Below, one piece after another: positions 18,123 to 27,642 of a DNA stretch of 64,000 nucleotides. The DNA comes from UBA5793 sp040255465 (GTDB lineage Bacteria; Planctomycetota; Phycisphaerae; Phycisphaerales; UBA5793), in contig JBDZVA010000003.1 in the NCBI GenBank assembly GCA_040255465.1, positions 372,001 to 436,000 on the forward strand. The letters run 5' to 3'. Positions within the stretch are counted from its first letter, which is position 1, and each line of letters starts with the position of its first letter. A program made the translations under genes and the position numbers. The notes below the pieces were generated by a model. It worked only from the letters and a program-made list of their open reading frames with translations, searched no databases and had not been told where the DNA came from.

Positions 18123-19100
18123 TTACTTGGTCGCGTCGCGGGTGGCGCGCAGCGTGGCGAGCAAGCGGTCAACGGCTGCATCGCTCAGAGAGCGCTTCGC
18201 TTTGCGGAGCATCCCGCCGAAGAGGTCGATCTCGTCGTCATTCCACGGGCAGCCGACGTTGCCGTTGGGGCCGTCGCTGGTCACGATTTTCTTGCCTTCA
18301 GGAGTGAGGAAGGCGAACCAGGGGATGCCGCCGCCCTCGGCTTCGCGGTAGCCAAGCAGCAGTTCGCTGCCGCCGATCATGCGGTCGGTGTCGATCTTCA
18401 CCTCGACGAAATCCTTGGCCATGATTGCGGCCGTCTCCGGCTGGGCGAGCCAGTCTTCGAGGCGGTGGCACCAGATGCACCACGGCGCGCCGAAGTGCAC
18501 GAACACGACGCGATTGCTCTGTCTGGCCTGACTCAACGCTTCGCGCATCACAGCGCCGGCGCTGAGATACGCGGCCTGATTGTTTTCGAGGAATTCGAGT
18601 ACCTTGGCGACATCGTGGCCGGGCTTCTCGCTGTTCTTGAGTTCGAGTTCGTCGGTTCGCTGGTTCCTGACGACCTTGCCGTCGGCGTCGAGGACGGTGA
18701 GATACGGCACACCGGTTCCCTTGAGATCGGCGCCGTACTCGGCGGCGAGTTCCATGTTCTTGTCCCACTTGCCGATGTCAATCAGCACGAGGTCGTACTC
18801 GTAGAGCAGTTTTCGCTTGATCTTTGCGTCGGTTTCAAAGGTGTCGTGGAGCAGGTGACACCAGCCGCACCAGTTGGCGCCCCACTGGATCAGCACGCGC
18901 CGATTCTCTTTCTTCGCCTTGGCGAGGGCGTCGGCGATCTGCGTTTTGGCGTTGGCGGTTTCGTCGTAGATCGACTCGGGCTGCTGGGGCTGCTTGGCGC
19001 CCGTGGCAGAGCCAGCCTGCGCAAGCGTCGGTGAGGGAGTCAGGCCAGCCCAGCAGAGGGCCAGCGCACACACGAGAATCGACGTTCGGCGAATGGTCAT
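18123..19100 (-). CDS. exported protein with two thioredoxin domains
   Basis: The ATG at 19100 has AGGAGG six bases upstream and begins a signal peptide (TSILVCALALCWAGLTPS). Two thioredoxin-like domains follow: the first with WCGWCHLLH (residue about 78), the second with WCIWCHRLED (residue about 213); both keep CxxC. Trp in the CxxC loop recalls the thioredoxin_7/DUF255 type rather than DsbA. A periplasmic thiol-disulfide role is likely, partner unknown. The gene is convergent with fmt. Confidence 0.85.
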   Translation of the reverse strand: MTIRRTSILVCALALCWAGLTPSPTLAQAGSATGAKQPQQPESIYDETANAKTQIADALAKAKKENRRVLIQWGANWCGWCHLLHDTFETDAKIKRKLLYEYDLVLIDIGKWDKNMELAAEYGADLKGTGVPYLTVLDADGKVVRNQRTDELELKNSEKPGHDVAKVLEFLENNQAAYLSAGAVMREALSQARQSNRVVFVHFGAPWCIWCHRLEDWLAQPETAAIMAKDFVEVKIDTDRMIGGSELLLGYREAEGGGIPWFAFLTPEGKKIVTSDGPNGNVGCPWNDDEIDLFGGMLRKAKRSLSDAAVDRLLATLRATRDATK

Positions 19101-19239
19101 GAAGAGCCTCCTTATTCGGGGTGCGATGTGGTCGCATTGTACCAGATTCGGCTCGCTTCCGGAGTCTGGCCGCCAGACTTTGCGGCGTTTCCCGGCGTGG
19201 CGGGTGGCCCGACGCCTAAACTTGGCCAGAGGGATTGAG

Positions 19240-19770
19240 ATGGACGACTCGATGGCCGGCGCCACGACAACGCGGGTGATCCACCACGGACGCCGGTTTA
19301 CGTTCGAGGAGCTTCAGGTCACCCGAAAGGGTCATGCCACGGCCCTGGACGCGGTTCGCGGTCCCGGGGCTGTCGTTCTTGTTCCCGTACTTGACGATGG
19401 CCAACTGGTGCTCATCCGCAACCATCGCGTCGTGGTCAATAGAATCCTCTGGGAGTTTTGCGCCGGCGGAATGGAGCCCGGTGAAGAGCCGGCCCGGACG
19501 GCGGCCCGCGAACTGATTGAGGAAACCGGTTATGAGGCGGCAAACGTGGTCCATCTCGGCACGTTCTTCACTTCGCCTGGCTTCTGCGATGAACAGATGC
19601 ATGCTTTTCTCGCGACCGGCCTGCGGCACGTGGGCCAGCGTCTTGAGCACGGCGAGGAGATTTCAGTCGTGACGCGCACTCCGGAGCAGGTCTGGTCCAT
19701 GATTGATACGGGCGAGTTGATTGATGCCAAGAGCATCGTCGCCATGACTCTCTACGAACGGCACAAGTGA
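19240..19770 (+). CDS. Nudix hydrolase, ADP-ribose pyrophosphatase-like
   Basis: 176 residues. The complete Nudix box is GGMEPGEEPARTAARELIEE followed by TGYE, preceded by LIRNHRVVVNRILWEFCAGG, which is typical of ADP-ribose/nucleoside-diphosphate-sugar pyrophosphatases. The downstream FFTSPGFCDEQMHAFLA also matches that subgroup. It overlaps the following M50-like gene by four bases (GTGA), so the two are co-translated. Confidence 0.88.
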   Translation: MDDSMAGATTTRVIHHGRRFTFEELQVTRKGHATALDAVRGPGAVVLVPVLDDGQLVLIRNHRVVVNRILWEFCAGGMEPGEEPARTAARELIEETGYEAANVVHLGTFFTSPGFCDEQMHAFLATGLRHVGQRLEHGEEISVVTRTPEQVWSMIDTGELIDAKSIVAMTLYERHK

Positions 19771-20936
19771 AACCCTTTGGTCATTCATCTCGGGACTCTC
19801 GCACGACGGACGGTCGCCGGCGCATCGCGCCCAGCGGCCCGTGGCGATTGGCACAGCTCACCGAGGACGCCGCAGCCTGGTCAGTACCGGTGCTGCGCGT
19901 CATGGGCGTTCGCGTCCGCATCCATGTGCTCCTGATTCTGCTCGTCGCCGTGGAAATGGCTCGGTCGACCTTTTTGTCGCATCAGGAAACGGCGAGCGGC
20001 CCGGCCATCACGGCCACGGCGCTGCTGGCGCTGTTCATTGTCATCTTCGCCCACGAGATCGGCAAAGCGCTGATGACGCGCTGGATGGGCGGGAGCGCCG
20101 AGACGATCGTGCTCTGGCCGCTTGGCGGTCTTTCCGAACACCAGCAACCGGCAGCCTGGCGCCGGCGTCTCATCGCTTCGCTGGGCGGGCTGCTGCTCAG
20201 CCTCGTGCTCGCTTCGGCGCTGTGGCCGCTGCTCATGGAACTCACGCCCAACTGGTACACGACGATCACCCACCCCCTCACCCCCGGCGAGTCGTTCGGC
20301 GAGTGGCTGCTGCTGGCCCAGGGCAAGCCTGCATGGTGGGCGCTGCTGGTGTGGTGGGTGGGGTATGCGAACTTCATCGTGCTGGTCGCCAACGTGCTGC
20401 CGGTGTATCCGCTGGATGGGGCCCACGCGCTCGAGAGCGTCCTGACGGCGATGTTTGGTCGACGACGGGGCCGGAGCGCATCGATCATCATCGCGATGGC
20501 GCTGGCTCTGGTGATCGTGTTTGCCTCGCTGCTCGTCGAGCAGGTCACTGGAGTGTTCCTCGGCGGATTTGCGATGCTGTGCTGCATCACCATGGCGCGG
20601 CGGCACGCGTTCTTCGAGCAGCAGGCGGTTGAGGAACCTCGCCCCGCCACTCTGCCCGCAGCGAACCTGAACGCCGAGGACTTCGACGACGTGATCACGC
20701 GCGCGCCCCGGTCGGTTTCCAATCTGGAAACAACGGCCTTCCAGGTGCGACTGGAGACCTCTGCTGACACGCAGAAGGCGACCCAGAAGCGAGCGGTGCA
20801 ATCCGATCGGCCGGCCACCGAAGAAGAGGTCGTGGACCGCATTCTCGCCAAGATCAGCACGGAGGGGTTGGCGGCGCTTTCCGACCATGAGCGGAAGATT
20901 CTCGAATCGGTTACGGCCCGTCGCCGCCGGGGATAG
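19767..20936 (+). CDS. site-2 protease-like (M50) membrane protein with degenerate active site
   Basis: 389 residues with about six membrane segments. The fold markers of the S2P/M50 family are present: FAHEIGKALMTRWMGG then LWPLGGL, and VLPVYPLDGAHAL. But the zinc motif HExxH reads HEIGK, so the second His is replaced by Lys, while the Asp of the PLDG motif is kept. This suggests a pseudoprotease or a divergent metal site. The C-terminal EEVVDRILAKISTEGLAALS is closely similar to the tail of the rhomboid encoded next. It overlaps the Nudix gene by four bases. Confidence 0.75.
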   Translation: MKPFGHSSRDSRTTDGRRRIAPSGPWRLAQLTEDAAAWSVPVLRVMGVRVRIHVLLILLVAVEMARSTFLSHQETASGPAITATALLALFIVIFAHEIGKALMTRWMGGSAETIVLWPLGGLSEHQQPAAWRRRLIASLGGLLLSLVLASALWPLLMELTPNWYTTITHPLTPGESFGEWLLLAQGKPAWWALLVWWVGYANFIVLVANVLPVYPLDGAHALESVLTAMFGRRRGRSASIIIAMALALVIVFASLLVEQVTGVFLGGFAMLCCITMARRHAFFEQQAVEEPRPATLPAANLNAEDFDDVITRAPRSVSNLETTAFQVRLETSADTQKATQKRAVQSDRPATEEEVVDRILAKISTEGLAALSDHERKILESVTARRRRG

Positions 20937-20951
20937 ACTTCCCCTTCACTT

Positions 20952-22007
20952 ATGGGCATTTACGACAGGCAATACGTTCGTGAAGACCACGGCGGAGGCG
21001 GGGGCGGCCCCTTCCCGTCGGGCATGGCGGCCATGTCGGGTTGGTCGTTCAACACATGGATCATCGTGATCAACGTGGCGGTGTTTGTCCTCGACAACCT
21101 GCTCAGCGGCGTTTCGCACTATTCGATCACGCTGCAGGACTTCAAGACTGGGCAGACTCTTCAGTCGCCGATGCTGCCACTGAGTTACTGGGGCCATTTC
21201 TCGACTTCGACGGCGCTGTCTCATTTTGAGGTTTGGCGGTTCATCACTTTTCAGTTTCTTCACTACAATCTTTTTCACATTCTGTTCAACATGATCGCGC
21301 TGTACGTCTTCGGGCCACTGGTCGAGCAGTACCTGGGAAGCCGGCGCTACCTTGCGTTCTACCTTTTGTGCGGCTGCGCCGGGGCGGCGTTGTACCTGGT
21401 GCTCAACGTGGCGGGGATGATCTACGCCGCCGTGACGCATCACACGGCTCCGTTGCTGCTTCTGAACGATCCGCGGCTCCCGCTCGTCGGTGCATCGGCG
21501 GGGATATTCGGCGTCCTGCTCGCCGCGGCGTACCTGCGGCCGAACCAGATCATCACGCTGTTCCTGTTCTTCATCCTGCCGCTGAGCATGCGGATTAAGA
21601 CGCTGGCGTACGGCCTGCTGCTCATTGCCATCTTCGTGCTCGCGACTGGCGGGGACAACGCCGGCGGGCAGGCGGGGCACATCGGCGGTGCGGCGCTGGG
21701 CGCGCTGCTCATTCGACACGCGAACTGGCTGAACTGGGCGCTGTGGTTGCCACTGGACGGCTTGAAGAAGAAAGGCCATCACGCCTTCGGTCGCTATTCG
21801 AGCAATGATGGCGGGCGCGAGTTCTTCACCGGACAGCCTCAGAAGAAGCCGGGGTTCTTCGAACGGCGCAAGCGGGCGAAGGAGCAATCCGAACTCGATG
21901 AGGTTGATCGGATTCTGGCCAAGATCGCCAACCAGGGGATGGGCAGCCTGACGAGCCGCGAAAAAGGCATTCTCGAGCGCGACACGCAACGCAAGCGGGG
22001 TTCGTAG
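20952..22007 (+). CDS. rhomboid family intramembrane serine protease
   Basis: 351 residues with six or more membrane segments. The catalytic Ser is in LVGASAGIFGVLLAAA and the catalytic His in GQAGHIGGAALGALL. FHILFNMIALYVFG supplies the conserved N-x-x-A helix. The soluble tail EVDRILAKIANQGMGSLTSR resembles that of the upstream M50-like protein. It cleaves substrates within the membrane; the targets are unknown. It is separated from the M50-like gene by 15 bases and from tgt by four. Confidence 0.92.
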   Translation: MGIYDRQYVREDHGGGGGGPFPSGMAAMSGWSFNTWIIVINVAVFVLDNLLSGVSHYSITLQDFKTGQTLQSPMLPLSYWGHFSTSTALSHFEVWRFITFQFLHYNLFHILFNMIALYVFGPLVEQYLGSRRYLAFYLLCGCAGAALYLVLNVAGMIYAAVTHHTAPLLLLNDPRLPLVGASAGIFGVLLAAAYLRPNQIITLFLFFILPLSMRIKTLAYGLLLIAIFVLATGGDNAGGQAGHIGGAALGALLIRHANWLNWALWLPLDGLKKKGHHAFGRYSSNDGGREFFTGQPQKKPGFFERRKRAKEQSELDEVDRILAKIANQGMGSLTSREKGILERDTQRKRGS

Positions 22008-22011
22008 CACG

Positions 22012-23169
22012 GTGGCGGCTCTGCGCTTCGAGATTACGAGCCGATCCGCCTCCTGCCACGCGCGAGTCGGAGTCGTGCATACGCCGCATGGCTCGTTCGA
22101 CACGCCGGCGTTCATGCCTGTGGGCACCAAAGCGTCGGTCAAGGGATTGCTGCCTGAACTCGTCAAGCGAACCGGTTCGCAGATCATCCTCGGCAACACG
22201 TATCACCTCATGCTCCGACCGGGCAGCGAGACGGTCGCCCACTTCGGCGGGTTGCATCGCTTCATGCAGTGGGACGGGCCGATCCTCACCGACAGCGGCG
22301 GCTACCAGGTTTTCTCGATGTCGGACATCAACACGATCAGCGACGATGGCGTTGTGTTCAAGTCGATCGTCGACGGCTCCTCGATTGATCTGACGCCTGA
22401 GCGGTCAATGCAGGTGCAGAACGAACTGGGCGCGGACATCATCATGGCGTTTGATGATTGCCCGCCGGCGAGCGGCGCCCTCGACCGCGAACAGGCCGCG
22501 CGTCTGGATCTGGCGATGGATCGAACGGCGCGGTGGCTGGAGCGCTGCGTCTGCGCGCATGGCCGCTCTGGCGATCAGGCGTTGTTTGGCATCGTTCAAG
22601 GCGGGACAAACCTGGAGCGACGCCATCGCTGCGTAGAGCAGGTCTGCTCAATCGATCTGCCGGGCTACGCCATCGGCGGGGTTGCCGTCGGCGAGGGGAC
22701 GGAGGACATTCGCCGCATCGTTGAGCACACCGCCCCCCTGCTGCCGGCCGATCGGCCGCGGTACCTGATGGGTGTGGGATACGAATGGGACCTGATGATG
22801 GCGGTCCGGGCGGGGGTGGACATGTTCGACTGCGTGCTGCCGACCCGCAATGGCCGAAACGCCAACGCCTTCACCCGAGGCGGAGGGGTTCGATTGCGAA
22901 ATGCGTGCCATGCGCGGTCTGAATTGCCCATCGAGGCGGGGTGCGAGTGCCCGGCATGCGGGGGGGGGTTCAGCCGGGGGTATCTGAGGCATCTGTTCCT
23001 CGCGGAGGAGATGCTTGGTCCAATCCTTGTCAGCCTGCATAACATAGCCCACTTTCAACGGCTGATGGCGGAGCTGCGCCAAGCCGTGGTGGATGATGAC
23101 TGGGCTCGGCTTTTGGCCAACTGGCCGGTGCTGGGGGGCGCCCGAGCCGCTGTGGCCGACGACGCCTGA
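22012..23169 (+). CDS. tgt: queuine/preQ1 tRNA-guanine transglycosylase
   Basis: Exchanges guanine-34 for preQ1 in tRNAs with GUN anticodons. ILTDSGGYQVFSMSDI carries the catalytic region; GNTYHLMLRPG, FGIVQGGTNLERR, GGVAVGEG and DMFDCVLPTRNGRNANAF follow in family order. The zinc site is CECPAC plus the His of LVSLHN. At 385 residues with a GTG start it is full length. The order tgt-yajC-secDF is widely conserved. Confidence 0.96.
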   Translation: MAALRFEITSRSASCHARVGVVHTPHGSFDTPAFMPVGTKASVKGLLPELVKRTGSQIILGNTYHLMLRPGSETVAHFGGLHRFMQWDGPILTDSGGYQVFSMSDINTISDDGVVFKSIVDGSSIDLTPERSMQVQNELGADIIMAFDDCPPASGALDREQAARLDLAMDRTARWLERCVCAHGRSGDQALFGIVQGGTNLERRHRCVEQVCSIDLPGYAIGGVAVGEGTEDIRRIVEHTAPLLPADRPRYLMGVGYEWDLMMAVRAGVDMFDCVLPTRNGRNANAFTRGGGVRLRNACHARSELPIEAGCECPACGGGFSRGYLRHLFLAEEMLGPILVSLHNIAHFQRLMAELRQAVVDDDWARLLANWPVLGGARAAVADDA

Positions 23170-23223
23170 TGGTTGCAACTTGCTGAAATGAAAGGCGTTG
23201 ATTCGCCGGATGGACCGAACACC

Positions 23224-23661
23224 ATGGACTTTCAATTGACGAGCCTGATGATCGCACAGGCGGACAATCCGGCGGACACCGGCACGATCCAACCTCCCGC
23301 GGGCGGAGACGCCGGCACAGCCGCGCCGGGCACGGGCGGTACGGGGACGCCGGCGCCGAGCAATCCTTTCGGCAACTTCTTTATCTTCATTCCCCTGCTG
23401 CTGATCATGGTCTTCATGATCTGGACCAGCAGTTCGGCGCAGCGCAAGGAGAAGAAGAAGCGCGAGTCGATGCTCGGCGCGCTGAAGCGACATGACCGCG
23501 TGCAGACGATCGGTGGACTGATCGGCTCGGTTGTCGAGATCAAGGACAGCGAGGTCATTCTGAAAGTGGATGAAGCGAACAACATTAAGATGCGCTTCGC
23601 CAAGTCTGCGGTGCAGCAGGTGCTGTCCGAAGGCGATGGCGATGAGGCGTTAAGTAAGTAG
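23224..23661 (+). CDS. yajC: YajC, accessory subunit of the Sec translocon
   Basis: 145 residues from the ATG at 23224 (an ATG at 23188 is also in frame). A Gly/Pro/Thr-rich N-terminal stretch is followed by one membrane segment (FFIFIPLLLIMVFMIW) and the conserved cytoplasmic domain KKRESMLGALKRHDRVQTIG, GLIGSVVEIKD. It binds SecDF and lies directly upstream of secDF, 139 bases away. Confidence 0.92.
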   Translation: MDFQLTSLMIAQADNPADTGTIQPPAGGDAGTAAPGTGGTGTPAPSNPFGNFFIFIPLLLIMVFMIWTSSSAQRKEKKKRESMLGALKRHDRVQTIGGLIGSVVEIKDSEVILKVDEANNIKMRFAKSAVQQVLSEGDGDEALSK

Positions 23662-23800
23662 AACTTTCGTGGCGCGACGAGCGGGGCAAACCGCCAAGCG
23701 CGACACTGCGAATCACCCGCGGCTTGATGCAAGCCGATCTTCACAGGTCGACCGCCAGGAATCATGATCGGTCGGCCGTTTTGTTTCGGAACAAGGTCCC

Positions 23801-26800
23801 ATGCGAACTCACTTGTGGAAGATTCTCCTCGTCCTGTTGATCGGTGTTGTCTGCGCCAACGCGATTTATCCTCCGCGCGAGAAGTTGAAGCTCGGCAAGG
23901 ACCTCGCGGGCGGTGTGACCATCCTGTATGGCATCAAGCCGGACGCCAAGACCGACCGCCAGCCGACAGCGCCTCAGGTGACGCAGATGATCTCGGTCAT
24001 CCGCGATCGCATCGATCCCAAGGGCATCTATGACATCAGCATTGAGGCTCTTGGCACGAACCAGATCGAGATTTCGATGCCGCTGCCTTCGCCTGAAGTC
24101 AAGGAAGCCAGGCAGAAGCTCGACGCGCACCTCGATTCGATGGTGGCGTCGGCGATCGAGCCATACGAACTGGATGAAGTCTTCCGCCTGAGCGGAGCCG
24201 AGCGGGCGGCGCGGGTGAAGGCGCTTTCGGAGGCTGTCCCTGAGCGCGAGGCGCTTTTTGCCGATGCGATCGAGGCGTATGACCGGGTTCAGAAGCTCGA
24301 GGCGGACTACAAGCCGCTTGAACAGGAAGCCCGGGCGGCTCGCCAGGCCGCGGACGATGCGGTGGATGCGGCCGTGGCTCTGGTGAACGAGAGGCTGAAC
24401 GCAGCGCAACAGGCGGGCGTCGATGCGATCGAGCTGCCGAAGATCCCGAACATCACCGACCCTGCGGAGATGCAGGCCAAGGTTGATGAGTTGGTGACTG
24501 CGGCGCCCGACGCCGCTGCGGCTCGTGCTGCGATCGCCGACTACCTGGAAGCCAGCAAGTTCCACCTCGAAAAGATCGACGAAGCCTCGCGCGTCAAGGT
24601 GCTGTGGCAGATTCGTCTTGAGCCGATCGAACGGGCGGCGGTCGCGGCGGACGCGACGTTTGAACAATCGCGCGAGACGATTCTGAACACCAGCATCAAC
24701 GTTGAGGAAGTCCGGCGCATTCTCGGCCTGGACAAGACGCCTCGCATGGTGCACGATGCCGCCACCGACAAGGACATCGCCGGCCCGAGTGTGCGCGACG
24801 AGGCGGTGGAGCGGCTGAAGGGCCGGTTCCCGGTTCTGGCCAGCGAGATTGATCAGGCGATCCAGTTGTACGACGCGTATCGCAGCCGGGCGAGAGGCTA
24901 CGACGATCCGAAGGACCTGATCGCGCTGTTGCGCGGCGCCGGCGTGTTGTCGTTTCGCATCACGGCGCAGAATTCGGATCCGCTGCCGTTCCAGCAGTTG
25001 CGCGAGGAGTTGCGTGATCGTGGCCCATCGGGCAGCCGCTCATCCGAGCTCGTCCGCTGGTTCCCCGTTGATAACCTCGAAGGCTGGGCCAGCGACGAGC
25101 GCGAGCGGAACTTCCTGCGGAGCGATCCGGCGGGTTTCTTCTCGGCGCGCGGCTACGTTGCCGAGGAATTCGACGGCGTCGTGTACATCCTGCTCTATCA
25201 GACGCCTGATCGCTCGCTGAGCGAGACGAGCGGCCCGTGGAAACTGACCGGCGCCACGCGATCGATGGACCGTCGCGGCCGACCCGCGGTGTCGTTCCGC
25301 CTCGATGTCGCCGGCGCCCGCCTGTTTGCCCAACTGACGAGCGGCAACCTGCAGCGGCAGATGGCGATCGTGCTCGACGACCGCATCTTCTCGGCTCCGA
25401 CGATCCAGGGTCGCATCAGCGACCAGGGCGAGATCACCGGCAACTTCTCAAACCAGGAGATCGAGTACCTCCTCAAGGTCCTCAACGCGGGATCGCTGCA
25501 GGCCCAGTTGACCGAAGTCCCGATCGCGCAGAACACCGTCGGGCCCAAGCTCGGTCTGGACAATCTGAAGCGCGGCCTTGAAGCGGGTATTCTCTCGTTT
25601 GTCGTCGTCGCGATCTTCATGATCCTCTACTACTTCGCCTGCGGCGCGATTGCCGACGTGGCGCTGGCGCTCAACGGCCTGTTCATTCTCGGCGCCATGG
25701 CGGTCAACCAGGCCGCGTTCACGATGCCGGGCATTGCGGGCATCGTGCTGACGTTCGGCATGGCGGTGGACGCCAACGTTCTGATCTACGAGCGCATTCG
25801 CGAAGAGATGGAAGGCGGCGCCGACATGAAGACGGCGGTGCGCCTGGGCTACGAGAAGGCGATGAGCAGTATCGTGGACGGCAACGTCACGAACCTCATC
25901 GTCTGCTTCGTGCTGGGATTCACGGCGTCGGCCGACGTCAAGGGCTTTGCGATTACGCTGGGCATCGGCGTGGTGTCCACGCTGTTCACCGCGCTGTTCA
26001 TCACGCGGGCCATCTTCGACATCGGCATCGCCACTGGCACCATGCGTCGCCTGAGCATGCTCCCGATGGCCTGGAAGGCCCTGGGCCGGGCGCTGCACCC
26101 AAGCATCAACTGGGTGGCGCTCCGCAAGTACTGCTACCTCTTCAGCACCGTTGCGGTCCTGGGCGGGATCTCTTTGACCTACGGCACGTGGCGCGAGATG
26201 CTGGACACCGAGTTCCTCGGCGGCACCACCGTGACGTTCTCATTCCGCAACGACGACAACGGCAATCCGATCAAGATTCCGCGCGCTGAGGTTGAACAGC
26301 GGATCAAGAGTTATGCGGAGCGCGCCGTGGCGGCCGGCAAGATCGATTCAGCGCAGCAGCGCGCGTTGCTTGGCGTCAACGTCTTCAACCTCCACGCGGA
26401 TGAGGTCGAGGGTGAGGGGTTCAGCGGTTCCGCGTTCATCATCAAGACGACGCTGTACGATCAGAAAATCGTGGAAGACACCATCGTCGAGTCGTTTGGC
26501 GATATCCTCGACATCCCGCGCATCGTTCAGTTCCAGGGTTCGGATCTCAAGGCGGATCAGAACCCGCCGGTGTATCCCATCACGAACGACACGCTGGGCG
26601 AGAACATCAACAAAGGCTCGGTCCGCACCAACGTGCGGCGCTATCTGGGCGGCGTGGCGATTGTCCTGGACGATGTCACGCCATCGCTTTCCATCGAAGA
26701 AATCCGCAAGCGCGTCGATTCCAAGCGGCGCAGCCCGGAGTTTGAGAACCTGCTGGGGCGCCAGTCAATCGTCGTGGGCGTCACGCGCGATCCGAATTCA

Positions 26801-27562
26801 CCGATCGATGGACCGGCCCTCTACACAGACGCCGTGGTGGTCGTTGATGGAAGCATCTCCGGCGTGAGCTGGTTCGACAACCCCGATCTGTGGAAGACTC
26901 TCGTGGCGGATCGCGAGTGGAATCTCGTCCGCAACGCGCTCACTGAGCCTCCGACGCTGGACCAGATCACGACCATCTCGCCGACCGTGGCCGAGCAGTT
27001 CCGGGCGACGGCGGTGGTGTCGATCGGACTGAGCCTCATGGGCATTCTGGCATACATCTGGGTGCGATTCGGTTCGTTCCGGTATTCGGCTGCGGCGGTG
27101 GTCGCTCTGGTGCACGACGTGTGCGTGACACTCGGGTTGCTGGCGCTGACGCACTACCTCTACAACACCGCGTTCGGCCGAGTCATGCTGATCGAGCCGT
27201 TCAAGATTGACATGGGCGTCATCGCGGCACTGCTGACGATCATCGGCTACTCGCTCAATGACACGATCATCGTGATGGACCGCATCCGCGAGAATCGAGG
27301 CAAGCTGACGCTCGCCACTGCCGAGGTCGTGAACAAGTCGATCAACTCGACGATGAGTCGAACGCTGCTCACGTCGGGCACGACCCTGCTGGCGCTGGTG
27401 ATCATGTACTTCGAGGGCGGCACGGGCATCCGGCCGTTCGCGTTCGCCATGCTCTGCGGCATCATGGTCGGCACGTACAGTTCGATCGGTGTGGCCTCGC
27501 CGATGGTGCTCACGCACCGCAAGCGGCCCGCGGCCACTGACGGAGGATTGGCGCGAACGTGA
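23801..27562 (+). CDS. secDF: SecD-SecF fusion protein translocase subunit
   Basis: A single 1253-residue polypeptide joins SecD and SecF, the proton-driven chaperone of Sec export. SecD part: LGKDLAGGVTILYG, the P1 domain with VIRDRIDPKGIYDISIEALG, and the transmembrane block with VDANVLIYERIREEMEGGAD. SecF part: TEFLGGTTVTFSF and the DTIIVMDRIRENRGKL membrane motif. Between residues about 115 and 340 the P1 domain carries a long helical, Ala/Glu-rich insertion (DAIEAYDRVQKLEADYKPLE) that makes the protein longer than typical fusions. Confidence 0.95.
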   Translation: MRTHLWKILLVLLIGVVCANAIYPPREKLKLGKDLAGGVTILYGIKPDAKTDRQPTAPQVTQMISVIRDRIDPKGIYDISIEALGTNQIEISMPLPSPEVKEARQKLDAHLDSMVASAIEPYELDEVFRLSGAERAARVKALSEAVPEREALFADAIEAYDRVQKLEADYKPLEQEARAARQAADDAVDAAVALVNERLNAAQQAGVDAIELPKIPNITDPAEMQAKVDELVTAAPDAAAARAAIADYLEASKFHLEKIDEASRVKVLWQIRLEPIERAAVAADATFEQSRETILNTSINVEEVRRILGLDKTPRMVHDAATDKDIAGPSVRDEAVERLKGRFPVLASEIDQAIQLYDAYRSRARGYDDPKDLIALLRGAGVLSFRITAQNSDPLPFQQLREELRDRGPSGSRSSELVRWFPVDNLEGWASDERERNFLRSDPAGFFSARGYVAEEFDGVVYILLYQTPDRSLSETSGPWKLTGATRSMDRRGRPAVSFRLDVAGARLFAQLTSGNLQRQMAIVLDDRIFSAPTIQGRISDQGEITGNFSNQEIEYLLKVLNAGSLQAQLTEVPIAQNTVGPKLGLDNLKRGLEAGILSFVVVAIFMILYYFACGAIADVALALNGLFILGAMAVNQAAFTMPGIAGIVLTFGMAVDANVLIYERIREEMEGGADMKTAVRLGYEKAMSSIVDGNVTNLIVCFVLGFTASADVKGFAITLGIGVVSTLFTALFITRAIFDIGIATGTMRRLSMLPMAWKALGRALHPSINWVALRKYCYLFSTVAVLGGISLTYGTWREMLDTEFLGGTTVTFSFRNDDNGNPIKIPRAEVEQRIKSYAERAVAAGKIDSAQQRALLGVNVFNLHADEVEGEGFSGSAFIIKTTLYDQKIVEDTIVESFGDILDIPRIVQFQGSDLKADQNPPVYPITNDTLGENINKGSVRTNVRRYLGGVAIVLDDVTPSLSIEEIRKRVDSKRRSPEFENLLGRQSIVVGVTRDPNSPIDGPALYTDAVVVVDGSISGVSWFDNPDLWKTLVADREWNLVRNALTEPPTLDQITTISPTVAEQFRATAVVSIGLSLMGILAYIWVRFGSFRYSAAAVVALVHDVCVTLGLLALTHYLYNTAFGRVMLIEPFKIDMGVIAALLTIIGYSLNDTIIVMDRIRENRGKLTLATAEVVNKSINSTMSRTLLTSGTTLLALVIMYFEGGTGIRPFAFAMLCGIMVGTYSSIGVASPMVLTHRKRPAATDGGLART

Positions 27563-27642
27563 TGCACAGCTCCGTGCCGATATGATGAGAACGGCTGGGC
27601 TCGGAGCCCGGCGGGCGTGAACGTGGTCGTGGAGGATCCAGC

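Noticed and set aside
23762..24754. A 330-codon minus-strand frame opposite secDF
   Set aside because: Arg/His/Leu-rich antisense of the helical SecDF insertion; nothing recognisable.
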